Shown: positions 40,272 to 52,975, counted from the stretch's first letter. The stretch: DNA of 64,000 nucleotides from Chloranthus sessilifolius (GCA_021018995.1 CM037591.1:69715901-69779900), one strand, 5' to 3'. Made by a program: numbers and translations. Notes: generated by a model not told the origin, from the letters alone.

Positions 40272-43200
40272 CTTCCAGATTATGGTCATCAATCACAATC
40301 CTTCAGTGCTCGAATATTTATAAAATTAATATACCATTACACCGTATTACAATCTTTTAGAATTTGGGAGTCAATCAAATACTAAAATTTCTTAACACAG
40401 ATTTAATCTAATCAACAATTTTCTTAAAATTTGGGCGTCAATCGAACTCAACAAAATTATAGTTGGAAAAGTAAAAACCGTTACACTAATCAATCAATCC
40501 TTAATCTGAATCTTCAATTCAAATAAAAAACTTTTAGATATTTACAAAGCTGTAAAAGTGCATAAAAATAAATCTATACAAGAAAGCAATAAAAAGATCT
40601 TTCATCCCTCAGTAAGAGGCGTCAATTGCTCCTGAGAAACTACAGATACTCTACTCTAATCTTTCAGCTCTCAATTGCAGTCTTCAATTGCTCTCGAGAA
40701 ACTTTGGATATCTAAACTAAACTGAACTAAAGTTGATCAGAAGAAAACTCAACCTTAGTCGTCAATTAATGGTGAGAGTTCCTTCGATAACTCTTCTCCT
40801 ATGCCAAGATCTCTATTTATAAATCATAAGGAGTTGGTTTACATTATTCTAATCCTAATAAAAGAAACTACTAAGAACAAACGTTTCCTAATATAACTCT
40901 ACTTCTAATTCTAGTTCTTCCTTGCTTTAAATAGTTGATATGTTCTAGATTATTCCTTCTTTTAGCAGTAGTAGAGATCGTTAGGAGTCTTTCTTCTCAA
41001 TCTTCTCAGATCTGTGGATTGCCAAACTTCTATTTTGAATAATCTTCTAATTTCGCGCAAGGTAGTGTAGTTCTCAAGTGATCAGCAACAACAAGAGTCT
41101 TTACTCTGTAAAATCGTAAATCACAATTTTCTATTTTTAGCTCATAGCTCTTGGAACGATTTTCTTGTATGAACGATCGCAATTCTCTTTGGTATCACAC
41201 TCTGCCTGAAGTATCATTTGAAGAATCGTAAATTACAATTTCTTATTTCTCTTTGGTTTTGTTCAATCTCAAAGTATGATTTTTGGCTTTAATCATGCGT
41301 CGAATCATCTTTTACGTTCAATCATCTTTCTTACTGCTTTATGAGTTCATTGTGATGAAGATTAACACTTTGGTTCTCTTTTATTATTTATTCTTAATAT
41401 ATGCACATCAGTATTTCATTAGTAACAAACTAGAGTCTAGTATCACTATGTTAAGAGTGATAAAATTTTATATTTTGTGACTGATCTTACCCCTAAACTT
41501 ACGCTTTGCTAGTCCCTAGCAAACAAGGAATGAAATACTAATCTAAATTACAAATTTAAAATGCCACTTTCGTAGGGAGTACAATTGCATTTAGCAGATG
41601 CAACAAACCTTTAAACCCTTAGGTGATCCCTAGTGGTAGAGTTATAGTCTCCTGAAGGTTTTCAGTGAAGTTACCTACAAACGTTAAATATTTTTGGATG
41701 TTTCGGTTTTTTTCAAAATAAAAGCAAAAATTTTTAAATCTAAACTACTTTTTGTACACTAATTAGTTTTAATCATTACATGGTTGTTGTGATTTTCTCA
41801 AAAGTTCAAATCTTTTATCCTTAACTTTCCATCATAGCATTTATCCTTGATCAAAACTCAGCAATTTCAATTCAGTAAAGCATGGAGTATGTGTGTACCA
41901 GTGAAAAGTTTATTCATCATAGATTTTTTTAAACTGCAGATTTAAAAAATATTTTTCATTCAAACTCTCACTATTGGCATACTCTCAAAAAAATATTGAA
42001 ATTTTTGGATTCTCTTAGTATATGATATGTATGATAAATTTCAATGGATAATTGACTAAAAAGATAAATCTTATGGAATGATAATCAGTTCTTTTTATGT
42101 TTCTTTAATTTTCCATAGTATTTACTATAAACATCTCTACTAGGCTCATGCTGTAGTAAACCATAAGTCCAAAAGGTCTTTACTTGGCTTGTAATGGGGC
42201 TATGGGTTAAAAGATTTCTAAAAAAAGGTAGAAAGGATTCAAGGATTTCTGAGAATTCAATTCTTCTTTCACCTGTCTTCTTCTTTTCTCTTTTTAATTC
42301 AGTAAGTATCCAAAAAGTTGGATAACTTCTTCCCATTATTTTTTTTCTATTTTCTTGTGTAAATCTCTCTTCTTCAATTGAATTCAGATATCCTTTTGAA
42401 ATTTTTAGCTTTAAAGTTGTTTGCTTTTCTATCTTTTTCAGAATCGTAATTACGATTTCTTGATTTTATCCCATATTTCTTCATTTTCTTTCTTCTCAGT
42501 TATACCCTTTTCGACATATCCTTTATTTGTTTGCTTATTCTCCTTTCACTCCCTCTTCTTTCCCTCTTTTACGTTCTAAGTTCTCAGAAATTGTAAGGGT
42601 TAAATGTTGAAAGTTTTGGGCAGTACATATGATTAAGGGTTTATAAAATCTTGGTACAAAGAAATTCAGTTTAGGCTTCTAATATTGGTTTAAGGGATAA
42701 ATATTTACTGGGATTTTAGCTTTTTGGCGCTGACTAAATAAAAGATTGCCTTAGATCATCTTTATGATTTACTAACAGGAATGCCAAATTGTTTCGATGT
42801 TTCTAATAAATAGTTCTAGAAAAACAAATTATCATACTCATAGAATATTTGATTCAAATTTTCAGCAATATGAGATTTCATTAAAATATAGTCAAGAAGT
42901 TCAACGAAAGTTTTGAATTTGAATAGAAAGCAGTCTCTCTCAGAATAAAAGAGGAATTATGGCTCAAAAGCTCACTAGTTTTATAAAATTTTGAAACTAT
43001 AACCTAAATATTACAGTTTAAATCAAAGTATAGTTTCAAATATTCAATCTGATAAGTGTTCAAGAGAGCTAGACATGAATCGTAATTGCTCTATTGTGAT
43101 GGTTGAACTTCTACTATGATGGATTATAAAGTTTATGGATTCATAAATTTTTCTATCATAACTCACATATAATGGTTAAATTTTTGTAATATAAATATTT

Positions 43201-43296
43201 ACAAAATTAATCTAAAATAGGAAAAAATTCATAAGAAAATATTTTATTATTATTTTTTTATATGCAAAAAGTAAACTAAGAAAACTAGTATACACA
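40272..43296 (-). repeat. Athila-like 3' LTR (outer-edge bases missing)
   Basis: Starts (on +) CTTCCAGATTATGGTCATCA, matching the right LTR from about 59565, so the first 215 or so bases are displaced by the Tat insertion. The rest runs collinear with 59565-63551 except that the right copy has an extra internal duplication. Its boundary at the polypurine side is taken as CTAGTATACACA (43296), uncertain by about 11 bases. No gene: the frames within are AT-rich chance frames. Confidence 0.8.
42440..42460. repeat. palindrome AATCGTAATTACGATT in the Athila-like LTR
   Basis: A perfect 16-bp palindrome. Related copies occur at about 41225 and 41113 in this LTR and at about 60412, 60527 and 62704 in the other, with a GAATCGCGATTC variant near 61575. 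They are dispersed rather than in tandem. Confidence 0.7.
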
Positions 43297-44381
43297 GAAG
43301 TTGTGTACCCCCTCAAACTTAAATAGGACAATGTCCTCATTGTGCAAAATAGGGGATACTCAAAAATTTTATAATTTTCATACCTTAATGGTGTTGCTAA
43401 TGAACCAGGCTTAAGTTCCGCAAAATTATTCTAAAATCTCTCCCCAAAATTGGGAGAAAATACTTCTCACATATCTAGATAGAAATTTGCACCATAAATA
43501 AAAAGATTAGAGACAATAATCAAGAAGAAATTTTCATATATTATCCGAAATATTTACAGACTGTATTAAAAGAAAGAAAAATGATTACATGAAGGATTGA
43601 ACCTAGGAAAAATCTAGACATGTCCTAACTATGACACTGGCAGCAACGTTCGAGATAAAATTTCTTCGATAAAGATCGGTCCTCGGCTTCTAACCAAAAT
43701 TGCCCAAAAGGTGATTCACCCACCGGCGGCAGGTGCATCCAATAAAAGATGTAAAAAAATAATAGTTTACAAAGATGGAGGAGGTGGCAATGGGGGATGA
43801 GGTGTACGAGGTGGGGAAGGTGAATGATTTGATGAGCGCGGGGGTGGTTCAGGGCCTTCTGGGCTGGTGAAGAGAGAAAGAATTTCCTGAATTAGTCGCA
43901 TCCTCTCTTCTAGGAGCGCAGTGACTTCTTCTTCATGGTGTCAAAGAAGGCGCTTAAATGCTTCACTGACATTGGATCAACTCGGTGATTTTGCCATGGA
44001 GAAGTGTTGATGATGGGAGAAAACAAAAGGAATGGGATGATTTGTTTAAAGATTTGGATGTATATTTATAACTAGTTTGGGGTAGGGATCTGAAGAGCTG
44101 CCATATATGTGCATTATGGGATGGCGTTGAAGAATGCGATCTGTTGGGTAGCGCCATTAATTTTGTGATTAGACGTGGCTGCACAGTGTAAATCGAGGTG
44201 ATGCTTTGCTTATCAAAGATTGTGCCTTTTCAATAGCTGAGAATGTGCAACTCCGACGGCACATTCTCTCATCAATCGTAATCACTACAATTTCCTATGG
44301 GAGAACTCATTCCCTATAAGGCATCGTACTCACTACGATTCTTCGTATCGACAAAATAACTATATGATGCACCTAAATAAC
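43297..44381 (-). other. Athila-like 3' region with polypurine tract
   Basis: Minus strand GAGGACATTGTCCTATTTAA then GTTTGAGGGGG (about 43345-43308) is the conserved sequence preceding the 3' LTR in Athila-type elements, ending in the polypurine tract. No pol sequence is present. A minus frame at 43963-44184 shows no known motif. Confidence 0.65.
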
Positions 44382-45105
44382 TTACACAAAATTGCTACAG
44401 ATGAGTCGGTAGTTCGACGGTTCTTTGAGGATTTCAATTTGGATTATGAGGAGTAGATGTCTCCCCAAGAACACTTGTCCTTTGGGATTGTTGACAGGCT
44501 GTGTCGGCAATTGGCCACTATCTCTTTTTACCACTTGTGAAGCTAGTTGGCCAATCTGGCTCTCCAACTTCATAATGGACTACGTGTGTGAATAAAGCAC
44601 TTGAGAGAATTGAACAAGATGGTGTAAATCTTTTGAATGTTGAAGCAACTGCTGCTGTAAGTCCCGAAGGATTTGAACAACTATGACATCAAGCGCATTG
44701 CTCGGTGGTCCAAATTGGGGTTGTACAACAGGCAATTGAGGTCTTTGGTGGAAAACCTGGGTCTGGGGAAATTGAGGTTACGGAAATGATGGTGCTAGTT
44801 GTGCTCCTCCTGTGGATCCATAATTAAATCCCGGGTGGTTTCTTGACATTGGGTTATATGTATTTCAATAGTCTCCCCTTTGAAAGGTCATTACTTGTTC
44901 GTTTTCCACTACCTCTTGATATGATAGCGCAGTTAGGTTTTCAGTATAAGTCGAAGTCTAGCAATTTGAATAGGTTGCCATTAGTTTTTCCAAAGTGCTT
45001 GGTTTAACAGTCACTAATGTTGCGATTTGTTGTTCAAGAGACACAACCATCACACTCATGTCATCCTCCTTCTTTACCTTATCTTTGCTGATATCATAAA
45101 GTCCA
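44382..45105 (-). pseudogene. Athila-like gag, C-terminal part
   Basis: Minus strand holds SLEQQIATLVTVKPSTLEKL, then (with stops) YNPMSRNHPGFNYGSTGG, QQQLLQHSKDLHHLVQFSQ and MKLESQIGQLASQVVKRDSG with QLPTQPVNNPKGQ. The last motif, a predicted helix followed by QLP-Q-NPK, closes the gag of Athila-type elements. Frames shift and stops occur. The piece is separated from its N-terminal half by the E3 insertion at 45105. Confidence 0.75.
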
Positions 45106-45679
45106 TGTAATATCCCCAAAAATTTAACGTTTAACTTTGACCTCGAGAACCGTGCTCGATTAGTCATAGGGTTGATCAAGTGATGGTCAAACAATGCACT
45201 TATAAAATGATGAACTAATGTGAGGTCAATACGACTTAAGAGCAGTGTATAGTGTGAGTTAGTGGTCACATAGACCTATCTCTGGTGTATGTGTTTAACA
45301 CACAAGCAGGAGAGTGAATATAAGGATTTAATAACCCTATTTTCCTTTTGTTTTGGGCTATTGAAGAGAGAGTTAAGAAGAGAGAGAGAGAAGTAAAGAT
45401 GAGTTATGAAGGCTAGAGGTTAATGCAAATCAAGAAGAGGAGTTAGCATTGATTGCCAGATTCAACGCGTTAGGATCGTTGAAACGAAAAGCTGGAGCCC
45501 TAGCCATTCCAACCTAGATCTTGATCAATTTGAGGATTGATTGAAGGTGAGCTTTAAATTAATGTTAATGCATAGGTTGTAGATGATTAAATTTGATCAA
45601 ATGTACTTAAAAGAGTATATTAAAGGCATAGAAAAGAAAGGGGAAAAGATTTGGAAGAACAGCCAGAAAGGGGGCTGAA

Positions 45680-46125
45680 TCGGACCAAATTGATCAATTG
45701 AAATTGAGATTCGATTAATCGATTTTAGTCTGGAAGTTGAAAAGTTAGGTAAGCCCGATTTTTATTAATCGATTTGGATGTTCGATTAATCGATTTGGAA
45801 ATCGACTAATCGACTGGGTACCTCCAGTGGCTAGAGAAACATGACCTGGGGAAATCGACTAATCGAGTTGAGAAATCGATTAATCGATTTTGGATTTCAA
45901 TTAATCGATTTGGAATCGACTAATCGATTTTGGACTTCGACTACTCGATTTGATAATCGACTTTGCTATGCCAGGGATTTCGATTAATCGATTTGGGATC
46001 GATTAATCGATTTTGGATTTCGATTAATCGATTTTGGGAATCGATTAATCGATTTGGATTTCGATTAATCAATTTTGGGAATCGATTAATCGATTTTGGG
46101 AATCGATTAATCGATTTTGGCATAT
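45680..46125. repeat. ATCGATTAATCGAT palindrome array, E3 5' LTR
   Basis: About twenty copies or half-copies of a (A)ATCGATTAATCGAT(T) palindrome, with TTTGGGAA, TTTGGATT and similar spacers at irregular 15-30 bp intervals. The array recurs in the 3' LTR (56265-56720) and inside the element (52976-53611). Confidence 0.95.
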
Positions 46126-47141
46126 TCAGTTAACTTTTATAGCTTTACTTTGAGACTCAGGGAGAGTCTAGGGCCTTCTTTATTACATCTTTAGTGATGT
46201 ATTGCATGTGTTGTGATGTACCATAGGTGGTACGTGTGATAGCAAGCACAAGGAGCCGCGTGGGACCTTGATGCTTGGACCTTCAGAGAATTGAGGTAGG
46301 GAACACCCTGAACATGTACTTTAATTTCAAGAGCATGTATGCAGTGATATATTTATCAAAATTGAAAGTGTTTTAACTATAAAAAAGCTTTGTAAAAATG
46401 GGTGCGTGTGTGACACCAAGAATGTGATAAAGGCATCTGTGTGATGCGAGTAACTAAGATCAAGTAATCTAATGAGAATGAGACATCCCCAGGGGATGAG
46501 AAAGTAATAAAGGCATCAGTGGATGCGAGTAAGATTATACGTCTCAGAGATATATATGTGATTGAATAATTACTGTTAAGGCCTAATTGATATAAGATAG
46601 CACTTTACACGGTGAACAACTATATGTAAAGCACATGTTATTTTTGTTATTTGAGGTTTGTTTAGGATACCCCACCGACCTGGCGGGATACCCACGACTG
46701 ACGTGGCAGGATATCCGTGACCGGTACGACGGCCAATCAGTACACCAGTGCGGAGGTCTATCCGTACACAGTAAGCACATCCCAGGGATGTTTAGTGAGA
46801 TTTAACCCCGCCGCCTAGTGAAAAGGGGCTTGGGTCATATTCCCAGGGAATACATTTAGATAACTGTCTATTTAGATGACGATGAAGGGTATCTCATCGA
46901 GGCTCGATGCTATATTGCTCGGGGATTACTTAAGTTGAAGATTTAAGTTTTGCTTTAGGCCTGTTCAGTGTCATTCATGATAAATCAACAGTAAAGTAAG
47001 ACATGCAAAGTACCAATAAATTTGAATGCAAATTACCAGCTTTTAAACTATTTTCTAGCAAATGCATAGACTCATCATGCTTAGAATATCATGGAATATA
47101 TGTGAGTTTTAACTTATATGTTCATTGTGTTTGTTCCCTAT

Positions 47142-47160
47142 TGAGCTAGGATGTAGCTCA
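47142..47160 (+). other. conserved LTR hairpin TGAGCTA-GGATG-TAGCTCA (E3)
   Basis: A seven-base stem, five-base loop, present again in the 3' LTR at about 57742-57760. It matches the E1 and E2 hairpins in stem and position. Confidence 0.6.
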
Positions 47161-47183
47161 CCCCTTTTGACTATACGTCACAG

Positions 47184-47287
47184 GTCTATTGATTGCGGCA
47201 GTTGAGGCTTCGGGAGACGTAGATCCGAGTGATTTGGATTACGTGCCTAGAGACGAGTTGGAGCCTCCTCCCAAGGACTTCTTCTAG
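47184..47287 (+). other. coding-like LTR tail ending EPPPKDFF-stop (E3)
   Basis: After a GTCACAG acceptor-like site the frame reads LLIAAVEASGDVDPSDLDYV, then PRDELEPPPKDFF and TAG. The 3' LTR copy at 57785-57888 is the same length with a few replacements. See the E2 tail at 25887 for the comparison. Confidence 0.5.
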
Positions 47288-47653
47288 GAGACTCTGTTGT
47301 GTACTTTGATAGAGAGTAGTTTTGAGAGCTAATTGTACGGCTTGGTATGTCAAGCCCATATCTTTGATAAACAAGTAATTAGATTGGATTATTCTTTTGG
47401 CAAACCATCTGGGGTGATTAGTTTATCATCGATGATTCAGGTCGGTTGTCTGTTCATGCAGTGGCATGAGGGTAGAACTGTCTTTTGCATATGCCAGTTG
47501 GGCATATTAACTTTTCCGCTTTGCGAAAGTATTTGCTTTATTTAATTATCATTGCTTGTTATACCAATGTTCCGTGCATAGTTTTAGGGCACGATCTGGA
47601 GGATCGTGCTGATGTCACCGGTTTCGGGGTGCCAAAATTCGGGCTGTCACAGT

Positions 47654-47665
47654 TGGTATCAAAGC
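47654..47665 (+). other. E3 primer-binding site
   Basis: TGGTATCAAAGC two bases after the LTR, identical to that of E2; initiator Met tRNA type. Confidence 0.9.
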
Positions 47666-47754
47666 ATTTTCTTTTAGAAATTCTAACAATCATTCTTTTG
47701 TCAGAGCATAGGGACTTCTGCTAATGAAAACTTTGTTTTAATGTATAGACCGTT

Positions 47755-49157
47755 ATGTTACCTAGAGGAAGGGGCCGACCCAGGGGCGGCCATAGTAGAA
47801 GCTTGCGTAATCGAGATGATTTTATCTCGGATACCAATAGAGTACCCATAGGAGATGGAGGGGCTTCTGGCAGTGGAGGCCAAGGGAGCCAAGATCAGGG
47901 AGAGAATCGTGATCGAGATCGTCAGGATCAAGATCAAAGAGAACAAGAGAGGATTAGAGAAAGAAATGAGGATAGAAATGAGGATAGGGAGGAGCGTCAG
48001 AGTATGATGCACACCGTGGAGACCATGGCAGCTGCAATGGCTCAACAGGCAGCATCTTTGGCAGCTCATACATCTCATGACCAGCATCAGCCACAGACAC
48101 CTCCAGTGGCTCTGACACCGCCAGTGTCTTCAGCTTTTACCGAGTTTAGGAGGATGAGACCTCCTAGCTTTTCAGGACAGGCAGACACTATGGTAGCTGA
48201 AAACTGGTTGAGTGAGATGGAGAAGGTGTTCAGTGTGCTCACTTGTACCGAGGACGAGAGCGTCCGTTGGGCAGCCTATATGTTGGACGGGGAGGCCGGG
48301 CCTTGGTGGAAGTCCGTTTCACGGACTAGGGCTCAGGAGACTCCAGATATGCCCCAGACATGGGATGAGTTTGTTGAGGAATTTAATAAACAGTACTTCC
48401 CTGAACTGGTGAGGAACCAGATGGAGGTTCAATTTTTACAATTGGTTCAAGGGAAGATGACTGTGAGAGAATACGGAGTGGAGTTCATGCGACTTTGCTT
48501 TCGTCACGCTATCATCCGAGATGATGAAAGCAAAGAGGTTTCAGAAAGGTTTGAAGTCGGACGTGAGGGGAGGAGTAGCACCATTCCAACTGAGGACCTA
48601 TGGTGAGGTCATGAGTAAAGCACTCGTAGTGGAGGAAGAGAATAATAATAAATACCGCTAGAGAGAACAACAAGGAAGGTGGAATACGAATCAGAGCAGA
48701 ACGGGGAATTATGAACCGGTAAACAAAAAGGCGAGATTCATACCAAACAATCAGAAGCCACCATTCCAAGGAGGTTATGGGAAACCGGCGCAGCAGACCA
48801 ACCAACAGAAATTCCCATTGCTTGCGTCGGGGAGACCAATTAGATATGAGGACCCTGCTATTACTACCGGAGCGATAGTTACACAGGGGTTCTCGCGAGC
48901 AGCTTCTTCCACGCCACGTGAGACTTATGCCAAGTGTGGCAAGTCTCATAGAACAGCTGACTGTAGACAAGGAACTCGGGGTTGCTTTCGATATGGCAAG
49001 GTGGGCCACTTGATCAAGGAGTGCCCTGAGATGAACAAAGGGAAGACGGCTTCAGCACCTATTCCACGACCGATACAAGCAAGGAAGTCGATCGTCCAAG
49101 GGAGAGCCTATGCAGTCACCACTCAAGAGGCTCAGAATACAAACAATGTCATTCAAG
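47755..49157 (+). pseudogene. E3 gag (one frameshift, one stop)
   Basis: Starts MLPRGRGRPRGG, then an Asp/Arg/Gln/Glu-rich linker, a helix (QSMMHTVETMAAAMAQQAAS), the gag domain (FRRMRPPSFSGQADTMVAEN, WAAYMLDGEAGPWWKSVS, WDEFVEEFNKQYFPELVRNQ), a shift near 48490-48500 and TAG at 48659-48661 (CAG in E2). The zinc-knuckle region is YAKCGKSHRTADC and CFRYGKVGHLIKEC: one knuckle Cys is Tyr in each, where E2 has Cys. The frame continues through the putative donor and, if unspliced, ends GELPFN-stop. Confidence 0.9.
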
Positions 49158-49303
49158 GTGAGCTTCCTTTTAATTAGAAAATTTCAATTCTTGAAATTTT
49201 AGATAGAGAAGGTGCATCTGCATATAGAAAATATAAGAAAATCTTGCTTGTGATAAATTCTCGTATGATGATAAACATGATATATATGTATATGTATGAT
49301 TAG
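49158..49303 (+). other. putative spliceosomal intron between gag and pol (E3)
   Basis: A CAAG-GTGAGC donor and TGTATGATTAG-GTACA acceptor bound 146 bp of AT-rich sequence. Joining gives …VIQG then TLQIYKKGSDVTYKARVL, in frame with the protease. The retained form ends a few codons inside (GELPFN-stop), as in E2 (GEISFK-stop). Confidence 0.65.
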
Positions 49304-49800
49304 GTACATTACAAATTTATAAGAAAGGAAGCGACGTCACATACAAAGCTCGAGTGTTGATAGACCCGGGGTCTACCCACTCATTTGTTACCCCTCGCTT
49401 CACAAAGAGGATGAAAGTCGACCCAGAGGGGTTAGACTTCGTTTTAACCGTGACTGTTCCTACTGGGAAAGCGATTGATACCGAAAAGGGTTGCAACTCC
49501 ATGATCGTGAGGGTCATAGATGGAGATGTCTTTGAGCTACCGACGAATCTAATTCTATTAGACATGCAAGGATTCGACATGATCCTTGGCATAGATTGGT
49601 TATCAACTCACTGTGCGACGGTAGATTGTAAGAACAAGGTCGTCATCTTCAGACCCAACACGAGGAGATCATTTAGATTTAGAGGAGAGAGGTTGACACA
49701 CATGTCACTTATCTCGGCAATCAGGGCCGAGCAATTGATCAAAAAAGGGTGTAGTGGGTACTTGGCATTTTTGAAGGAGCATAAAGAGGAGAAGAATGTT
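49304..49800 (+). pseudogene. E3 aspartic protease
   Basis: ARVLIDPGSTHSFVTPRFTK carries the active site (DPGST), followed by LNLILLDMQGFDMILGIDWLS-like text (reads LPTNLILLDMQGFDMILGID) and STHCATVDCKNKVVIFRP. The frame is open from the acceptor into the RT connection (IEVVRDFADVFSEELPGLPL), where a one-base insertion at about 49873 breaks it (ends at 49923). Confidence 0.9.
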
Positions 49801-50509
49801 ATCTCTAAGATAGAAGTTGTGAGAGACTTCGCCGATGTATTTTCAGAGGAGTTACCCGGATTACCTCTAGAGAGAAATAGAATTCGCCATCGACTTAGCA
49901 CCAGGAACAGAGCCTGTTTCTAAAGCACCATACAGAATGGCTCCTGCTAAGTTGAAGGAGTTGAAAGAGAAACTACAAGAGCTAATGGACAAGGGGTTTG
50001 TTAGACCGAGTGTGTCTCCATGGGGAGCATCGGTCTTATTTGTAAAGAAGAAAGATGGGTCAATGCGTATGTGCATTGACTATCGACAATTGAACAAACT
50101 TACCATTAAGAATCGATACCCTTTGTCTAGGATAGATGACTTGTTTGATCAACTACAAGGAGTGAAGTATTTCTCTAAGATCGATATGAGATCTGGATAC
50201 CATCAGTTGAGAGTCAAGGCAGAGGATATTTAGAAGACTGCATTCAGGACTCGATACGAACACTATGAGTTCCTAGTGATGCCGTTTGGGTTGACAAATG
50301 CCCCGACGTCATTTATGGATCTGATGAATAGGGTGTTTAAACCACACCTAGACTCTTGTGTCATAGTGTTTGTTGACGACATCCTAATCTATTCGAAATC
50401 AGAGGAAGAGCACGAGAAGCACTTGAGAATAGCCCTACAGACTATACGTGAACACCAGTTATACGCCAAGCTCAGCAAGTGTGAGTTTTAGTTAGAAGAA
50501 GTTAGCTTT
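49801..50509 (+). pseudogene. E3 reverse transcriptase (two stops)
   Basis: [60 protein letters not shown] with the first catalytic Asp, [17 protein letters not shown] and [20 protein letters not shown] with both palm Asp. Stops: TAG at 50231-50233 (CAG in E2) and TAG at 50489-50491 (TGG in E2). All catalytic residues remain visible. Confidence 0.95.
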
Positions 50510-51190
50510 TTGGGGCCTGTCGTCTCAAAGCTTAGTGTCACTGTAGATCCAGCAAAGATCGAAGTAGTAGTGAATTGGGAGCAACCAAAGACCATGACCG
50601 ACATCCGCAGTTTCCTTGGATTGGCGGGTTACTATCGACATTTCGTTGAGGGTTTTTCAAAAATATCCGGATCACTCACGAGACTTACATGGAAAGATGC
50701 AAGGTTTGAATGGAGTGAGGCATGCGAAAAGAGTTTTCAAGAACTCAAAAAGAGACTCACTTCAGCTCCAGTGTTAGCTATTCCTTTAGGTAGTGGAGGG
50801 TTTGCAGTGTATAGCGATGCTTCATATACTAGTTTGGGCTGTGTGCTTAATCAACACAAAAAGGTGATAGCGTATGGGTCGAGACAGTTGAAAGAGCATG
50901 AGAAGAATTATCCGACACATGACCTAGAATTAGCAGCAGTCATTTTTGCGCTCAAGATTTGGAGACATTACTTGTACGGTGAGACTTTTGAGATTTTCAC
51001 CGATCATAAGAGCCTCAGATATTTGTTTACACAAAAGGAACTAAATATGAGGCATTGCAGATGGACGGAGTTTCTCAAGGACTACGACTATTTCATACAG
51101 TACCATCCAGGCAAGGCTAATGTAGTAGCTGACGCCTTAAGTCAGAAGTGTTCAGCTCAGTTGGCTAGCCTAATTTTGGGTATGCACTGA
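50510..51190 (+). pseudogene. E3 RNase H (open frame)
   Basis: [20 protein letters not shown] is the RT-RNase H connection; [18 protein letters not shown] (Asp), [20 protein letters not shown] (Glu), [19 protein letters not shown] (Asp) and [15 protein letters not shown] (Asp) give the complete DEDD set. The frame is open for 226 codons and ends at TGA (51188-51190) in the linker to integrase. Confidence 0.95.
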
Positions 51191-52465
51191 TGGAAATTGT
51201 TTGAAGATCTAGCATTATATGATGCAAACATTGAGTCACAAGCTACAGGAGCCTTCTTGGCTAACATCTCAGTGAGACCGGTGATATTTGAACATATCCA
51301 TGAACTACAGATGAAAGACCCGGTGCTAACCAAGATTCGTCAAGATGTGACTGAAGGCATTACATCTGAGTTTTCGATCAAGGAGGATGGTTCCTTATTG
51401 TTCAAGGCCGTCTTTGCATTCCGAACAATGCAGATTTACGGCAAACAATACTTGATGAATCTCACAAATCAAGCTATGCTATCCACCCGGGAAGCACAAA
51501 GATGTATCAAGATTTGAAAAAAAATTACTGGTGGAGAGGCTTGAAACAACATGTGGCAGAGTATGTGTCGCGGTGTTTGACGTGCCAACAAGTAAAGCTC
51601 GATCATAGACATCCCGCAGGCCTATTGCAGCCTCTACCTATACCGGAATGGAAGTGGGAATCGATCTCTATAGATTCTATTGTTGGGCTACCGCGTACTG
51701 CAAAGAAGTATAATGCCATTTGGGTAGTGGTCGATCGATTGACCAAGTCAGCGCACTTCTTGCCTTACAACACTATGTACACGGCGGGAACACTGGCGAG
51801 CTGTATATGAAGGAGATTGTCTGTTTGCATGGGATTTCGAGTAGCATTATCTCAGACCGTGACCCATTGTATACATCAAAGGTTTGGAAGACATTTCAAG
51901 AAGGAATGGGAACACGACTAGATTTCAGTACGGCATTCTATCCGCAAACCGATGGACAAACTGAGAGGGTTAATCAGATCATTGAGGACATGCTTAGGGC
52001 ATGTATGTTAGAATTACAAGGATCGTGGGATTAGCACCTACCCTTGATTGAATTCGCATATAACAACAGCTTTCAGACGAGCATTGGGATGGCACCATAT
52101 GAAGCACTTTATGGACGGCGATGTAGATCGTCCATCAATTGGGAAGAAAAGGGTGAAAAATTTATTTTGGGACCCGAAATACTGGAAGATAATGCCACCT
52201 ATGTTCGGATGATAAGGGCCAAACTCAAAGTGGCTCAGAGGAGACAGAAAAGCTACGCCGATATCAAGCAGACGAGTGTAGACTTCAAGGTGGGTGAACA
52301 TGTGTTTGTGAAAGTGTCACCTATGAAGGGGGTGATGAGATTTGGAAAGAGAGGGAAGCTAAGACCCCGCTATCTTGGAACGTTTGAAGTTTTAGGTCGA
52401 GTAGGGGAAGTTGCTTACTACATTAGATTGCCACCGTTATTTGATCAGGTACACAATGTGTTCCA
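51191..52465 (+). pseudogene. E3 integrase (frameshifts)
   Basis: Linker FEDLALYDANIESQATGAFL; zinc-binding HPGSTKMYQDLKKNYWWRGL-type text and CLTCQQVKLDHRHPAGLLQP; catalytic Asp in SISIDSIVGLP, Asp in IISDRDPLYTSKVW and Glu in DGQTERVNQIIED, so the DDE triad is present. Then FAYNNSFQTSIGMAPYEALY, VDFKVGEHVFVKVSPMKGVM and RPRYLGTFEVLGRVGEVAYY. Shifts occur at about 51410 and 51790. TAG at 52032-52034 stands for a CAG-type codon. Confidence 0.95.
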
Positions 52466-52763
52466 TGTATCTATGCTTAAGAAATACCTTAACGACCCTG
52501 ATCACGTGCTGAGCGGTCAATTATTTGAGATGCATGAGGACATGACTATGATCGAAGAGCCGGTGGAGAAATTGGATCGAAAGGAGGAAGTGTTGCGAAC
52601 AAAAGTGATTTCGTTAGTACTTGTTCGATAGAAGCATCATCCGGCCAAGGAAGCTACTTGGGAACGAGAGGCCGACGTAAAAGAACAATATCTAAGCTTG
52701 TTTGCGACAACTTGGGGGTCAAAATTGTATCACCGCAAGCATGTTTGTGGATTTAAACTATAG
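52466..52763 (+). pseudogene. E3 chromodomain and pol end
   Basis: VFHVSMLKKYLNDPDHVLSG leads to VLRTKVISLVLVR, then TAG at 52629-52631 where E2 has TGG (the conserved chromodomain Trp), then KHHPAKEATWEREADVKEQY. The reading frame would then continue to TAG at about 52761, longer than the E2 end. Confidence 0.85.
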
Positions 52764-52975
52764 GTGTAATTCAATGTCGATCTTATGATCAATTTATTAA
52801 GAGAACGATTTTATCCACATAGAGTCTCAAATGTGGTGTTGAACGCGAAATTGAAACTCATCATGGTCACAACATGGCCATGATGATATATTTTGTTGAT
52901 CCAATGACCAACTGGTCATCAATTATCAAGGAACCAAAAGTGACTGAAAAGTTTTTTAAATCTGAAGAATCTGAT
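52764..52975. other. pol-extra ORF spacer, E3
   Basis: No coding content. Contains a short inverted repeat (CATGGTCACAACATGGCCATG) at 52863-52883 and AT-rich sequence. Confidence 0.6.

Larger units (their letters stand above)
45106..47651 (+). repeat. E3 5' LTR
   Basis: Contains a TATA-like GAATATAAGG near 45317, a palindrome array at 45680-46125, the TGAGCTA/TAGCTCA hairpin (47142-47160) and the acidic tail (47184-47287). Ends GGGCTGTCACA as in E2, although the start differs from E2, so the two families share the LTR end more than the start. Confidence 0.95.
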
